This document shows positions 1-9,369 of a DNA stretch of 64,000 nucleotides, piece after piece. The notes beneath the pieces are model-generated. The model had not been told where the DNA came from. It ran no database searches and was given only the letters and a program-made list of their open reading frames with translations. The DNA lies in NCBI GenBank assembly GCA_020636375.1, contig JACJXZ010000012.1, positions 248,001-312,000 of the forward strand, given 5' to 3'. This stretch comes from Lewinellaceae bacterium. GTDB lineage: Bacteria > Bacteroidota > Bacteroidia > Chitinophagales > Saprospiraceae. How positions within the stretch are numbered: position 1 is the stretch's first letter; the number at the start of each line of letters is the position of its first letter. A program made the translations under genes and the position numbers.

Positions 1-1860
1 TCCGTCCATCCGTGGTGGAGCACCACCCGGCCCGGAGCGGCGATCTCTATCCGCACGGCCGCTTCGTCTACCATGCCGTTGCCGATGCCGCTGTTCTTGA
101 TGGCGCAGGCCAGGCCGGCGTATTTTGCCTGGTAGAATTCGTCCTTCAGGGCCAGCAGGCAGGCCCGGATGCCCACCCCGTGCAGCACCTGCCCGGTGGC
201 GGCCGTCAGCCCGTCCGCCAGGGCGTTGTCATAGCGGAACTGCCAGCGGTCGAAGCCTCCCTTTTCGCACAGCTCGTCCATACAGCTTTCCATGGCAAAG
301 GCTACCTGGTTGGCGCCGAAGCCACGCATGGCGCCGGCGGGGATGTTGTTGGTGTAAACCATCCGGGCTTCGAGGTCAACGACAGGAACGTAATAGCCCG
401 CCGAGGCATGGCCGGCCACCCGCTCCATCACTTTGGTCCCTACTGAGGCATAGGCGCCGGTATCGCCCCAGGCCCGGAGTTGCAGGGCCGTCAGCTTGCC
501 TTTCCCGTCACAGCCCAGCGCTATTTCCATGTAGATGGGATGGCGCTTGGGGTGCATGCGGATAGATTCCTCCCGGGTGAGGGCCACCCGCACCGGGCAC
601 TGCAGGAGCCAGGCGAACAGGGAAGCATGCCCCTGGACGCTGAGGTCTTCCTTGCCGCCAAAGCCGCCTCCGTTGGACACCTGCCATACCCGGACTTTTT
701 CCTCGGGCAGGCCCAGCAGGGAGGCCACCTGCCGGCGGTCTTCATATACCCCCTGCCCCTGGGAGAACAGTTCTACCCCGCCGTCCGGGCCGGGCCGGGC
801 AACGGCACATTCGAGTTCCAGGAAGCCGTGTTCTACCGGCTGGGTCTGATAAACGCCGGCGGCGACAAAAGCCGACCCGGCGAGCGCGGAGCGGATATCC
901 CCCCGCCGGACAGTGCAGTTTTCCAGTACGTTAGGCCTCTCGGGGTGAACCCGCTCCGCCCCGTCCCGGGCCGCTTCCAGCACATCGGTGATGGGCACCC
1001 GGATGTCGTATTCCACTTCGATCAGTTCCACGGCCCGGCGCGCCGTGTCTTCGTTGATGGCCACTACGCCGGCCAGCACGTCTCCGATGTAGTTTGTGGT
1101 TTGCCCTTCGGCGATCATCAGCGGCCAGTCGGCCACGATGAGGCCGGTATTGGGAGCGCCGGGAATGTCCTTCGCGTTAAACACGGCGGCGACGCCGGCC
1201 AGCTTTTCCGCCCGGGAGGTGTCGATCTTTCGCACCACCGCCCGGGGATGGCCGGCAAACTTCAGCGCCCCGTGCAGCATGCCGTCGAAGCGGATGTCGC
1301 CCACGAATTCCCGGTTTCCCAGGGCCGTCTCCAGCGCCTGGTATTTGGGGTAAGGCTCGCCCACTTTGCCGCTCAGGCCTTCAAAGCTTATCGTCTTATC
1401 CTCCCTCCGGGCCCGGGCGGCCAGCAGGATGGCCTCTTCGATCTTTTTGAAGCCGGTACAGCGGCACAGGTTCGCCTTCAGGGCCCGCCGGATGTCCTCA
1501 ACGGAAGGGTCGGGGTGGTCCTGAAGCAGGATCTTGGCGCGCATCAGCATGCCCGGGCTGCAGAAGCCGCACTGCACGGCTCCCTTTTTGACGAAGGCCT
1601 TCGCCAGCTCCGTTTTGACGGCCGCCGGCACGCCTTCGAGGGTGTATATTTCCGAATGGCCCAGCTTCTTCATTTTGAGGGCGCAGGCCAGGCGGGGCGC
1701 GCCGTCCACCTCAATGAGGCAGGTGCCGCATACCGCCTGGCCCGAGCAGCCGTCCTTGACGGAGGCCAGGCCCGCCTCGTTGCGCAGGTATTGGAGCGCG
1801 TTGCGGTTTTCATCTCCGCGGTAGGTGATGGTTTTGCCGTTTAGCCGGAAGGTGATCATG
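1..1860 (-). CDS. xdhD: Xanthine dehydrogenase, selenium-dependent (XdhD-like) type, partial (3' end outside window)
   Basis: Molybdenum hydroxylase, N-terminal 620 codons; the frame stays open to the left edge, so the C-terminus is missing. The protein starts with a plant-type 2Fe-2S domain (Cys38 ... VCGTC at about 43-47), followed by the second 2Fe-2S helical domain (CGFCSPGM near residue 98 and NLCRCTGF near 131), then runs directly into the molybdopterin-binding domain (NGGGFGGKED near 395, AMRGFGANQ near 510). There is no FAD domain between them. This Fe-S plus Moco fusion in one chain is the architecture of XdhD and of the selenium-dependent xanthine dehydrogenases, unlike classical three-domain XDH. 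Expected role is oxidation of hypoxanthine/xanthine (or reduction of urate). Start is ATG at 1860, giving the typical N-terminus MITFRLNGK. The threonine-synthase-like gene lies upstream on the same strand (150 bp gap). Selenium dependence is a family property and cannot be seen in the sequence. Confidence 0.88.
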
Positions 1861-2009
1861 CGCAGGCTTTGGGGATAACCGCCCGACAGGAGGCGAAAGC
1901 CGGAAGTGGGAAACCGGCAGCTGGAATGGCTCCGGGCAACCACCGCCGGGGCGGTCATCCAGTGTTTAGTAAAATGAACTGGCTTTTAATTTATTGAAAA
2001 AACGGCGGG

Positions 2010-3260
2010 TTAGAAATGACCAAAATCAATGCTTTCCAGGTAAAATCTCACGGCATCCACCTCCGGCGGCACGGGAGCAGGGATGCGGACGGCCCGCTGA
2101 ACGGCGTGCAGGTCCTTCAGGCCGCTGCCGGTGAGCAGGGCCACCACGCGGCTGCCGCTTTTGATCCTGCCCATCTCCCGGTACTGCAACAGGCCCGCCA
2201 GGGCGGCGGCGGCGGCCGGCTCGGCGAACAGGCCGGTGGTGCGGCTAAGCAGGGCGGAGGCGTGGAGGATCTGCTCGTCGCTGACCGTGGTGAAAGCGCC
2301 GCCGTATTGCCGGGTGAAGGCGGCGGCCATGTAGAAATTGCGCGGCACGTCCACGGAGATGGAATCGGCGATGGTATGGCTGGGGGAGGAAGCAAAGCGT
2401 TCCCGGCCGATGTTGTCGGCCAGGTTGCTGCTGCCGGCAGCCTGTACGCCCACGATGTGCGGCATTCTTTCGATGAGGCCGGTTTTCAGCAGGTCTTCGA
2501 AACCCTTGTACAGGCCGGAGAGGATCACCCCGTCGCCCGCAGAAACGAAAACCTGGCCGGGTATGGAGTGGCCAAGCTGGGAGAAGAGTTCCAAGGAGGC
2601 CGTCTTTTTCCCTTCGATGGTCAGCGGGTTGTAAGCCGTATTGCGGTTGTGCCAGCCGAAAGCTTTTGTCGCTTCGATGCTCAGCTCGAAGGCCTGGTCG
2701 TAGCCGCCCTCCACCGGCACGAGGCAGGCACCGTACATCAGGATCTGGGTGAGCTTGGCGATGGGGGCCGAGGCCGGCGCGAACACGACCGCCCGCTGCC
2801 CCTGAGCTGCGCAGATGCCGGCAATGGAAGAGCCGGCATTGCCGGTGGAGGCGGCCACGATGGTATCCCAACCCCGTTGCCGGGCATAGGCCGACACGAG
2901 GGCGGAGGCGCGGTCCTTGAAGGAATAAGTGGGGTTCTGGCTGTCGTCTTTGAGAAAAAGGCGGAAGGGCAGGGCGTCTTCCCCGAGGCGGTTGCATTCA
3001 TACAGCGGGGTGCCGCCCACCCGCAGGTTGGGCAGGCTGCCGGCAGAGGCGAGGGGCAGGAGCGGAAGGAAACGCCCGCGCTCCCACGCCCGGAAATCGG
3101 CCCGGCGGGCCAGGGCGGCATAGTCGTAAAGGGTCTTCAGGACGCCTTTGGGGGGCTGGCCGGGCGCGTTCTCCAGCTCGCAACGGGGGCAGAGATAAGT
3201 AGCCTGCTCCGGCGTGTACTCCCGGTTGCAGGTGATGCATTGATACAGAAATTCAGCCAT
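2010..3260 (-). CDS. Threonine synthase-like PLP enzyme
   Basis: 416-residue fold-type II PLP enzyme of the threonine synthase/threonine dehydratase superfamily. The N-terminus has a zinc-ribbon-like pair of CxxC motifs (Cys8/Cys11 and Cys24/Cys27), as in many stand-alone ThrC proteins. The PLP lysine is in YSFKDRAS near residue 115, the phosphate loop is the glycine-rich STGNAGSS near 138, and a second loop (LLTGSGLKDL) lies near the C-terminus. By family it would convert O-phosphohomoserine to threonine, but no other threonine-biosynthesis gene is nearby; it is 150 bp upstream of the xanthine dehydrogenase gene and co-oriented, and 13 bp downstream of the Ppx/GppA gene. The context allows an alternative role as a beta-eliminating lyase in purine breakdown (inference). 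Length is normal and the frame is intact. Confidence 0.82.
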   Translation of the reverse strand: MAEFLYQCITCNREYTPEQATYLCPRCELENAPGQPPKGVLKTLYDYAALARRADFRAWERGRFLPLLPLASAGSLPNLRVGGTPLYECNRLGEDALPFRLFLKDDSQNPTYSFKDRASALVSAYARQRGWDTIVAASTGNAGSSIAGICAAQGQRAVVFAPASAPIAKLTQILMYGACLVPVEGGYDQAFELSIEATKAFGWHNRNTAYNPLTIEGKKTASLELFSQLGHSIPGQVFVSAGDGVILSGLYKGFEDLLKTGLIERMPHIVGVQAAGSSNLADNIGRERFASSPSHTIADSISVDVPRNFYMAAAFTRQYGGAFTTVSDEQILHASALLSRTTGLFAEPAAAAALAGLLQYREMGRIKSGSRVVALLTGSGLKDLHAVQRAVRIPAPVPPEVDAVRFYLESIDFGHF

Positions 3261-3272
3261 TTTCCTTTATGC

Positions 3273-4184
3273 TTACCCTCGCATCATCTCAAATAACATG
3301 CCCTCCTTCATCGCATAGGCCGAGACAGTGATCTGCCGGATGCCCGCCATTTCCAGCGCCACGTCGATCAGGATGAGGGCCACGACGATCATGTCCACCC
3401 GGTCGAGCGGCATGCCTTTCAGGCTGCGGCGTTCTTCGTCGTCCATTTTCACCAGCTGCCGGTAAAAAGGATAGAACTTCTCCACCGGGAGGGTGGCGTT
3501 CAGCGGATGGGACCTTTCCTCTCCCAGGAAGAACTGCATGACGTCGAAAGTGCCGGAGGCACCGACCAGCCGGCAGGCGGGAAAGCGGGCGAGGGCTTCG
3601 GCCAGAGGCCGGAGATGCTGGCGGAGGTATTGATGAATGGCCCCGATTTCTTCCGGCAGGATAGGCTCGTGCCGGTGGAAGGTTTTATACAGGACCGCCA
3701 CGCCCACCGGGAAGCTCTGTGCCCACAGCACGCCGTTGTAGTCGGCAAGGATAAACTCCACGCTGCCGCCGCCGATGTCCATGATAAGCATGCGCTCCTC
3801 GGTGGGCGGCACGGCCAGGATCACGCCCTTATAGATGAGCTCCGCTTCCCGGTCGCCGCTGATGAGGCGTATTTCGATGCCGGTCGTTTCCTGTACCTGC
3901 CGGATAAAGTCCGGGCCGTTGGAGGCCGTGCGCAGGGCGGCGGTGCCGAATACGCGCACCTGCTCCACGGGGACGTCGTGGGCGCTGAGAACCTGCCGGA
4001 AATGCTGCACGGTTTCCAGCCCGCGCCGGTAGGGAGCGGTGCCGATGGTCTCGATCCCCTCCTCCGCCAGCTTGACAAAGCGGCGCTCCCGGAAGATCTC
4101 CTTGATCTTGCCGGCGAGCCCTTCCTCGGCGATGAGCAGGTGGAAGGTGTTGGTGCCCAGGTCGATGACTGCGTAGCGGCTCAT
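3273..4184 (-). CDS. Ppx/GppA family phosphatase (exopolyphosphatase-like)
   Basis: 303-residue member of the ASKHA-fold Ppx/GppA family, which hydrolyses polyphosphate or pppGpp. The phosphate-1 loop IDLGTNTFHLL is at residues 7-17 and the phosphate-2 loop MDIGGGSVEFI is near 135, the two signature motifs. The length matches the short, two-subdomain form common in Bacteroidota; the C-terminal HD domain of long GppA proteins is absent. It lies 13 bp upstream of the threonine-synthase-like gene on the same strand, so the two may be co-transcribed. Polyphosphatase versus pppGpp activity cannot be told from sequence alone. Confidence 0.85.
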   Translation of the reverse strand: MSRYAVIDLGTNTFHLLIAEEGLAGKIKEIFRERRFVKLAEEGIETIGTAPYRRGLETVQHFRQVLSAHDVPVEQVRVFGTAALRTASNGPDFIRQVQETTGIEIRLISGDREAELIYKGVILAVPPTEERMLIMDIGGGSVEFILADYNGVLWAQSFPVGVAVLYKTFHRHEPILPEEIGAIHQYLRQHLRPLAEALARFPACRLVGASGTFDVMQFFLGEERSHPLNATLPVEKFYPFYRQLVKMDDEERRSLKGMPLDRVDMIVVALILIDVALEMAGIRQITVSAYAMKEGMLFEMMRG

Positions 4185-4190
4185 GTATGG

Positions 4191-4252
4191 TTGTCAGTTG
4201 TCGGTTGTCAGTTGTCAGTTGTCGGTTGTCAGTTGTCGGTTGTTTGTTGCGG
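4191..4252. repeat. Heptanucleotide tandem repeat (TTGTCAG/TTGTCGG)
   Basis: About eight consecutive 7-bp units alternating TTGTCAG and TTGTCGG, directly upstream of the start of the Ppx/GppA gene. The reverse complement of the same motif family (ACAACCA/ACAGACA units) recurs immediately upstream of metH at 49257-49312. Length changes here could alter the 5' leader of the gene. Confidence 0.85.
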
Positions 4253-4382
4253 AAGGGCCAGGGGCGACTAAACCGGCAACCGGCAAACCGCTCTGGCAAA
4301 GCGGATTTTCTCATCGCCCTTACTGGTGCGCTCTGTGTCCAAAACCATTTTGTCCAGTAGTGTGCATCTCCCCGAAGGCACC

Positions 4383-4883
4383 TTACTGGCCGGCCGGCCC
4401 CGGCGTCCCGGCGCCCATCACCTGGTTGAAAAACTGCACGCCCGCCGGCATGATGGCGTTGGCGTAGGTTTTTTTGCCGTTTTCGTAAAAGATGAAATAA
4501 GTACAACCCTGGCTGAAGTACAGGTCGGCCTCCAGCCGGTTTTCGCCCTGTACCTGATAAAAGATGCGGCCGATGGGCTGGCAGGCCGGCTGGATAGCAG
4601 GCACCTCCTCGGAAATATACCGGATGGCACCCCGGATGTCGGCCTGTTTGTTCTGGCTGACGCTGAAATCTTTATAGTAGAAAACGTAGTCGATGTAGTC
4701 GCACTGTTCCCAGAGCATCTGCAGGGTGTCGAGGGGCAGGCTCGGATAGAGCTGCTCTCCTTCCGGCGGCTGCGCAGCGGCCTGTTGCTGCCCGGATTGC
4801 TGATCTTCCCCCTGGTCTTTAGGGCCGGACTGGCAACTATAGAGGATTGAAAAACAAAGCAATAGAAGTACAAAGCGATTCAT
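4383..4883 (-). CDS. Predicted lipoprotein, unknown function
   Basis: 166-residue protein with a lipoprotein signal: MNRFVLLLLCFSILYSCQ, where the Cys near residue 17 fits a lipobox. The mature N-terminus is a Gln/Asp/Gly-rich linker, followed by a globular part with no motif I recognise (LDTLQMLWEQCDYIDYVF, then a YFIFYENGKK strand). The ATG at 4883 was chosen over an upstream ATG at 4952 because only it places the hydrophobic signal at the N-terminus. Likely anchored to the outer membrane facing the periplasm. It is separated by a repeat-containing spacer from the Ppx/GppA gene, so probably an independent unit. Confidence 0.7.
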   Translation of the reverse strand: MNRFVLLLLCFSILYSCQSGPKDQGEDQQSGQQQAAAQPPEGEQLYPSLPLDTLQMLWEQCDYIDYVFYYKDFSVSQNKQADIRGAIRYISEEVPAIQPACQPIGRIFYQVQGENRLEADLYFSQGCTYFIFYENGKKTYANAIMPAGVQFFNQVMGAGTPGPAGQ

Positions 4884-4952
4884 GCCGTCTCTTTTTGAGG
4901 GGGAAAGATACGGTGGATTTCGCGTTTTGGCAATTTTGTTTCGTCCTGCCAA

Positions 4953-4992
4953 CCATCATTCCATCATTCCATCATTCCATCATTCCATCATT
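4953..4992. repeat. Octanucleotide tandem repeat (CCATCATT)
   Basis: Five perfect copies of an 8-bp unit in the short spacer between the lipoprotein gene and the T9SS cargo gene that ends at 5000. It belongs to a set of 8-bp arrays in this window (6214-6286, 22297-22530). Confidence 0.9.
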
Positions 4993-4999
4993 CCTTCGC

Positions 5000-6139
5000 T
5001 TACGGCCGCACCACAATCAGCCTCCGCGTCGTAATGGTTTTCCCCTGCTCATCGACCAGGCTGTACAGGTAGGTGCCTTTGCGCAGGGCGGAGATGTCCA
5101 CCTTTTCGGTGTGGCTGCCGTTGATGTAGTAGCTCTTGCGCCATTCCTCGACGCCGAGGATGTTGTGAATCTTGAGCTTGTAGCGGCCGGCCGGCAGGTT
5201 GGTGAACTCGAAGCGCACGTTGACGATGGCCGGGTTGGGGAAGGCCCACACGCCCGGCTTGAGGGCGTCGGCGCTTTGCAAATTGGTGGTGATATTGTTG
5301 GCCTTGTACTCTACGCGCAGCACCTGGGATTCATCCTCGTTGGCCACCACCAGGGCGATGGGTTCTACGGCCTCATTGCTGAAATAGTAGTAGCTGACGG
5401 TCGTCAGGGCGCCCAGCTGGGGCAGCCCGAGGGCCTGGATGGCGATGTCGGTAATGTCCTGCCAGCCGAAGATGCTGATCTTGGCGTCCAGGCGGGTTTC
5501 GCGCACCTCGGTGCGCTTTTCCCGCAGCACGTCGTAGATGCCGCCGGGGATGGTGAGGGTGCCCCAGGCGTCCACCACGTCGGAGCGCTGGATATTGAGG
5601 CGGATGCGCAGGGAGTCGGGGGTAATGGGCAGGTTGTCGAGCACGCCGGCGGGCAGGTCGTCGGCAGAAAAGGGCAGGGAGAGGTTGGATTGGGACTCAT
5701 TCATGTCCAGGTAGTTGAGCGGCGCCCGTTGCTGGACGACGGGCGGGTCGTACCGGTAAGGCGCTTCCAGGCCCAGCCCCAGGGGGTCTATGCCGAAAAA
5801 GCCCAGCAGTTCTACCTTGCTGTTGCTCACCCGGTAATAGGCGGTGAGGTTGTTGGCGAGGCCGGCATGGTAGGAGGCGCTGGGGAAAGCATAACTGCCC
5901 GGTCCCTGCATGGCGGGCAGCAGCAATGTCCGCCGGGGGAAAGGCGACTGCAGGGTGGTGAAATCCCAGCTCTGGGCCGGCCCGCTGTCGGTGACGTAAT
6001 TGCCGGCGGGCAGGTTGTCTACTGCGGTAAGCAGGGTGTCTCCTGCATTGGGAAAGCTTTGATTGGTAATGGTGACTTGTGCCTGCGCCAGGGTAGCGCT
6101 TAAAATGGCCGGCAGCAGGAGGCGTAAATTTTTTTTCAT
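5000..6139 (-). CDS. Secreted protein with T9SS type A sorting domain
   Basis: 379 residues. A Sec signal peptide (MKKNLRLLLPAILSATLAQAQ, cleavage after about residue 20) is followed by a roughly 270-residue beta-rich region of unknown function with the repeated theme of aromatic/DLDP-containing strands. The last ~80 residues are a type IX sorting domain: VWAFPNPAIVNVRFEF (the typical PNP motif), then IHNILGVEEW, ISALRKGTYLYSL and a basic final strand. Such domains direct cargo across the outer membrane and are then cleaved. It stands alone, with repeat arrays on both sides. Confidence 0.82.
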   Translation of the reverse strand: MKKNLRLLLPAILSATLAQAQVTITNQSFPNAGDTLLTAVDNLPAGNYVTDSGPAQSWDFTTLQSPFPRRTLLLPAMQGPGSYAFPSASYHAGLANNLTAYYRVSNSKVELLGFFGIDPLGLGLEAPYRYDPPVVQQRAPLNYLDMNESQSNLSLPFSADDLPAGVLDNLPITPDSLRIRLNIQRSDVVDAWGTLTIPGGIYDVLREKRTEVRETRLDAKISIFGWQDITDIAIQALGLPQLGALTTVSYYYFSNEAVEPIALVVANEDESQVLRVEYKANNITTNLQSADALKPGVWAFPNPAIVNVRFEFTNLPAGRYKLKIHNILGVEEWRKSYYINGSHTEKVDISALRKGTYLYSLVDEQGKTITTRRLIVVRP

Positions 6140-6764
6140 TCCATGGAATTTTTTATTGAATACTTCATTGTAAGGACCCGGACGCGAATAATGATATAGC
6201 CCAAGCCCCGGTTATTCACTCATTCACTCATTCACTCATTCACTCATTCACTCATTCACTCATTCACTCATTCACTCATTCACTCAGTCCATATACTTAA
6301 GGTGCTGTAAAGGTACTGCATTTGGGCCAAAGCTGCCAGGCGGGGAGGCTGAAATTGAGCGGAGGCGGAGGTTTACTGGACTTTGGACGTACAGCCATTT
6401 TAAGTCGGAAGCTTGCCCGGAAGAGTGACAGCGAAGACGGGTGCGACCGTCTAGTGTGGTTGAGGGGCATCCGTCTGACGTTGGGCAGGTTGTTTGTTGT
6501 TTGTTGTCGGTTTGGCTTCATGGCCGCCGGCACCATTGGGCGCCGCGACTGGCAGCCAACAACTGCCCCGGGACTTCACCAGGCTGAGAAAAGGGGCTTC
6601 TTAAAACGCTGTGCCTTTCGCTTAGGCCATGCTCCTAACCTCTGCTTTTACCCTCCCGTCAAAACAACAAGCGGCCGGCTTCCCCACCCGCAGGACCTCA
6701 GTGACATAGTGATCGCTGCATGCTGTGTGAAAACCAGCCGCCTGAAGCTTCCGGAAGTTACCTT
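6140..6764. other. Gene-free spacer with repeats
   Basis: No convincing gene. It holds an octamer array (6214-6286) followed by AGTCCATATACTTAA, a combination that recurs at 24362-24402, and a block at 6379-6455 (GACTTTGGACGT, TAAGTCGGAA, GCGACCGTCTAGT) that recurs in inverted orientation at 24236-24282. The short open frames in it are not supported by composition or motifs. Confidence 0.6.
6214..6286. repeat. Octanucleotide tandem repeat (ATTCACTC), about 9 copies
   Basis: Nine uninterrupted copies of an 8-bp unit upstream of the T9SS cargo gene at 5000-6139. Shorter, degenerate versions occur at 24362-24386 and 45962-46000, each followed by a TTCAGTCC-type flank. Confidence 0.92.
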
Positions 6765-7208
6765 TCACGAATTCAAAACACCATACTCCGAAAATGCATA
6801 GGTGATAAGGTCAAAGGTCGTGATGATCCCTACCAGCTTGCCCTTGTCGATGACGGGAAGGGCGTGAAAGAGGTTCTCCCGGAAAAACCCAGCCGCCATT
6901 TCCAGCGAATCCTCGGGGTTGAGGGTGGCAACCTGCTTGGTCATCACCTCGCCCACCAGCAGGGAACGCATGATGGCGTCGTTATATTCATTGCTCTTCT
7001 CCGTCTTGAAGAGCGTGAAGCCGTGCAACAGGCGGAAATAATCCGACTTGCTGATGATGCCCACCACTTTGCCTTTGTCGGCCACGGGAATGTGGTGGAT
7101 ATTGTTCATGCGGAAAATATCCTGCACTTTACTCATCGTATCGTCGGGGCTGACCGTGATGACCGGCGTACTCATGATCTGCCCGACAGTGGTGGTTTTG
7201 TCTTTCAT
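6765..7208 (-). CDS. CBS-domain pair protein
   Basis: 147-residue protein made of two consecutive CBS motifs (a Bateman module) and little else. The first repeat contains VGQIMSTPVITVSPDD and HHIPVADKGKVVGIIS; the second contains VGEVMTKQVATLNPED and HALPVIDKGKLVGIIT. Such stand-alone modules bind adenosine nucleotides or similar ligands and act as regulatory partners of other proteins. The adjacent gene at 7284-7739 is a paralogue with the same layout and the same orientation (76 bp gap), so they are a tandem duplicate pair, probably one operon. The target is not evident from the neighbourhood. Confidence 0.88.
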   Translation of the reverse strand: MKDKTTTVGQIMSTPVITVSPDDTMSKVQDIFRMNNIHHIPVADKGKVVGIISKSDYFRLLHGFTLFKTEKSNEYNDAIMRSLLVGEVMTKQVATLNPEDSLEMAAGFFRENLFHALPVIDKGKLVGIITTFDLITYAFSEYGVLNS

Positions 7209-7283
7209 CGATGGCCTTTTTTATTAAGGAATCCTTTATGATTATTTGGCTTTATGCGCCATGAAAAACTGCCTTCATCCTGT

Positions 7284-7739
7284 CTATTCTTCGTACGCTT
7301 CCTCCTCCTTTTCCACTTCTACATTATTAAAGCTGAAGTTGAGCAGGTCATGGGTCGTGATCAGGCCGATGAGGCGGTTGTCCTCGACAATAGGCAGCGC
7401 ATGAAACTTATTGGCCAGGAAGATATCCGCCGCCAGGCCGATGGTATCGTCGGGGTCGAGGGTGATCGGGTACCGGGTCATGATATCCGTGGCAGTAAGG
7501 CGTTTGTACTCTTTTTCAGAATAGGCTCTGCCCGTCGTCTGCAAAGACAATACATGGGCGACCTTGAAGATGTCTTCCTTGCTGATGATGCCCACCAGCT
7601 GCTCGCCCTTGTCGACGACAGGGAGGTGGTGAAAATCATTCTCGCGAAAGAGATCCTGAATGGCTTTTGCTGGCTTGTCGGGGGGGACCGTTACCAGCTT
7701 GGTGGTCATAATTTCCCGAATAGCTTTGTCCGGATTCAT
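7284..7739 (-). CDS. CBS-domain pair protein
   Basis: 151 residues, two CBS motifs: IREIMTTKLVTVPPDK with HHLPVVDKGEQLVGIIS, then ATDIMTRYPITLDPDD with HALPIVEDNRLIGLIT. The C-terminus ends in an acidic tail (VEKEEEAYEE). It is the first gene of a two-gene tandem with the CBS protein at 6765-7208 and follows the lipoprotein gene at 7770-8513 by 30 bp on the same strand, so the three may be co-transcribed. Ligand and partner are unknown. Confidence 0.87.
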   Translation of the reverse strand: MNPDKAIREIMTTKLVTVPPDKPAKAIQDLFRENDFHHLPVVDKGEQLVGIISKEDIFKVAHVLSLQTTGRAYSEKEYKRLTATDIMTRYPITLDPDDTIGLAADIFLANKFHALPIVEDNRLIGLITTHDLLNFSFNNVEVEKEEEAYEE

Positions 7740-7769
7740 GATGGCCGTTTTTAAGGTTAGTCAATTACT

Positions 7770-8513
7770 TTACTTCTGTGCGAAATATGTCTGCGAGGCT
7801 TCGAAGTTGCCGAATAGTTTCAGTACTTCCAGCAATGCCGGCTGCAGGGTTTGGCTGGCAATGGCCAGTTGCCGCCGGTTGGCGCTGTCAAACGTTTCTG
7901 CGAAATCATACAGCGCTTCCTGCATGGCGTCCTGCCGGACAGCCAACTGCCGGAGCCGCGCCTCGTCAAATTCATAGAGTTCGGCATCCAACTGCCGGCC
8001 CCGGATGGCTTTCCAGTCTTCGATCGCCTGGTAGAGCAGATGTTCGTAATCGCCCCACTCCACCAGGCACATCATCTCGTCTTCGGCAGCTTCGGCCAGA
8101 AAACCGATGTCGTCCTGAAATTCATAGAGCCCGTCCAGGTAATAGTCTAAACCATACCGCCGGCGCAGTTCCATGAACTCGTACTTCACGTGCTCCAGCT
8201 GGTTGGCGGCGGTAACCATATTATTGGCGTCGATGGCGTAATAGGCGTCGCCCAGCCAGTTGTCGATCCGGTTCAGCGCTTCTGCCTCTCCCGGCAGGTA
8301 GCCTTCGTATTGCTTCTTCAGCTTCTGCCACTGGAATTCCAGGTAGAATACCGAACGCTTGGCCTGATGGACATCGCCTTCGTACGAATAAACCAGAGCG
8401 GGTATAAATGCACGGTCGAAACGCACCATGGCCTTTCTGATCTGAGTGGTGTCGCACCCCGTGATCAGTGAGGCTACAACGGCAATGCTAACTACGCGGG
8501 CCAGAAATTTCAT
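7770..8513 (-). CDS. Predicted lipoprotein, helical, unknown function
   Basis: 247 residues starting with a lipoprotein signal peptide (VVASLITGCDTT, Cys near residue 20). The mature part is almost entirely alpha-helical by composition, with many Tyr, Leu, Glu and Gln residues (LEFQWQKLKKQYEGYL, RQLAVRQDAMQEALYDFAE), suggesting a periplasmic helical bundle or TPR-like fold. I do not recognise the family. It is upstream of the two CBS genes on the same strand with a 30-bp gap. Confidence 0.75.
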   Translation of the reverse strand: MKFLARVVSIAVVASLITGCDTTQIRKAMVRFDRAFIPALVYSYEGDVHQAKRSVFYLEFQWQKLKKQYEGYLPGEAEALNRIDNWLGDAYYAIDANNMVTAANQLEHVKYEFMELRRRYGLDYYLDGLYEFQDDIGFLAEAAEDEMMCLVEWGDYEHLLYQAIEDWKAIRGRQLDAELYEFDEARLRQLAVRQDAMQEALYDFAETFDSANRRQLAIASQTLQPALLEVLKLFGNFEASQTYFAQK

Positions 8514-8622
8514 GGTGCGTTTGTTTTTGTTAAGTATTGGTTACGAACTATTTATGCTCAAATATATCCTTCTCTTTCGCTCTCTGCGTATGAGAAATAT
8601 CATCCGGTTTTGTTGATTTTCA

Positions 8623-9183
8623 TCAGCGCCCCGGGAAAAAGCCCGCACGCAGGCTCAGCGCCGTGTAAAAACTACTGTAGCTGCCGCAACCCACGTCTTC
8701 CAGGTTCTCGGCACCCCACAGCCAGCGATACCCGCCGACGTAGGCCAGGCTGAGATGCCGGGTGAGCGGAAATTCAATGCCCACCTCCGGGCTGGCCGCC
8801 CAGACCTTCTCCACCTGCGTCCCTTCGCTGATGTGCTTCTGGATGGCTTCCATGCCGGCCTCGCCGCGCCCCAACCTCAACCCGAAATCGAGATTCAGCC
8901 GGGAGGTGACCGGATAGAGAAAAGTCCCCTGAAAACCATATTCCTCCAACGTCGACTCGTAGGTAGGCCGCTGGGCCGGGGTCACATCCTTCAGTCCGTA
9001 AACACCAACCATGACCCGTCCGTTGGAAACGCCGGCTGTCATGCCTGCCGACAAAGCGTTGGCGCCGTTGACCTCGCTGAGCAACACCGTGGCACCACCG
9101 TGATAGCCCCACTCCCGCGGCTGCCCGAAAGCAACGCTCCACATACCCAGGATCATAGCAAAAAGGAAAAGCCGTTTTTTCAT
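8623..9183 (-). CDS. Small predicted outer-membrane or secreted protein
   Basis: 186 residues with a Sec signal peptide (MKKRLFLFAMILGMWSVAFGQ). The mature part shows alternating glycine/aromatic strands (GFQGTFLYPVTSRLNLDFGL, HLSLAYVGGYRWLWG) and ends with ALSLRAGFFPGR, resembling a small eight-stranded beta-barrel of the outer membrane. No family recognised. The gene stands alone with about 110 bp to the next one. Confidence 0.68.
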   Translation of the reverse strand: MKKRLFLFAMILGMWSVAFGQPREWGYHGGATVLLSEVNGANALSAGMTAGVSNGRVMVGVYGLKDVTPAQRPTYESTLEEYGFQGTFLYPVTSRLNLDFGLRLGRGEAGMEAIQKHISEGTQVEKVWAASPEVGIEFPLTRHLSLAYVGGYRWLWGAENLEDVGCGSYSSFYTALSLRAGFFPGR

Positions 9184-9369
9184 CGCTTCAGGCTTTGGTT
9201 GTATTCTTCAAGGTAACCGGATTGACAGCAGGACGCGATGATGAAGAATAGCCGGAAAAGATGATTTTTGTCAGTGCATGGTTGGAAGGGGTTCACTGCT
9301 GAAGAGGCTCCGTCTCCGCCGGCAGAAGCCCGGCTGCAACCGACGGAAGCCGGAACACCCTCAGAGATG

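Noticed and set aside
1..1860. Selenocysteine (in-frame TGA) in the xanthine dehydrogenase
   Set aside because: The frame has no TGA in the parts checked; enzymes of this family carry a labile selenium cofactor, not selenocysteine.
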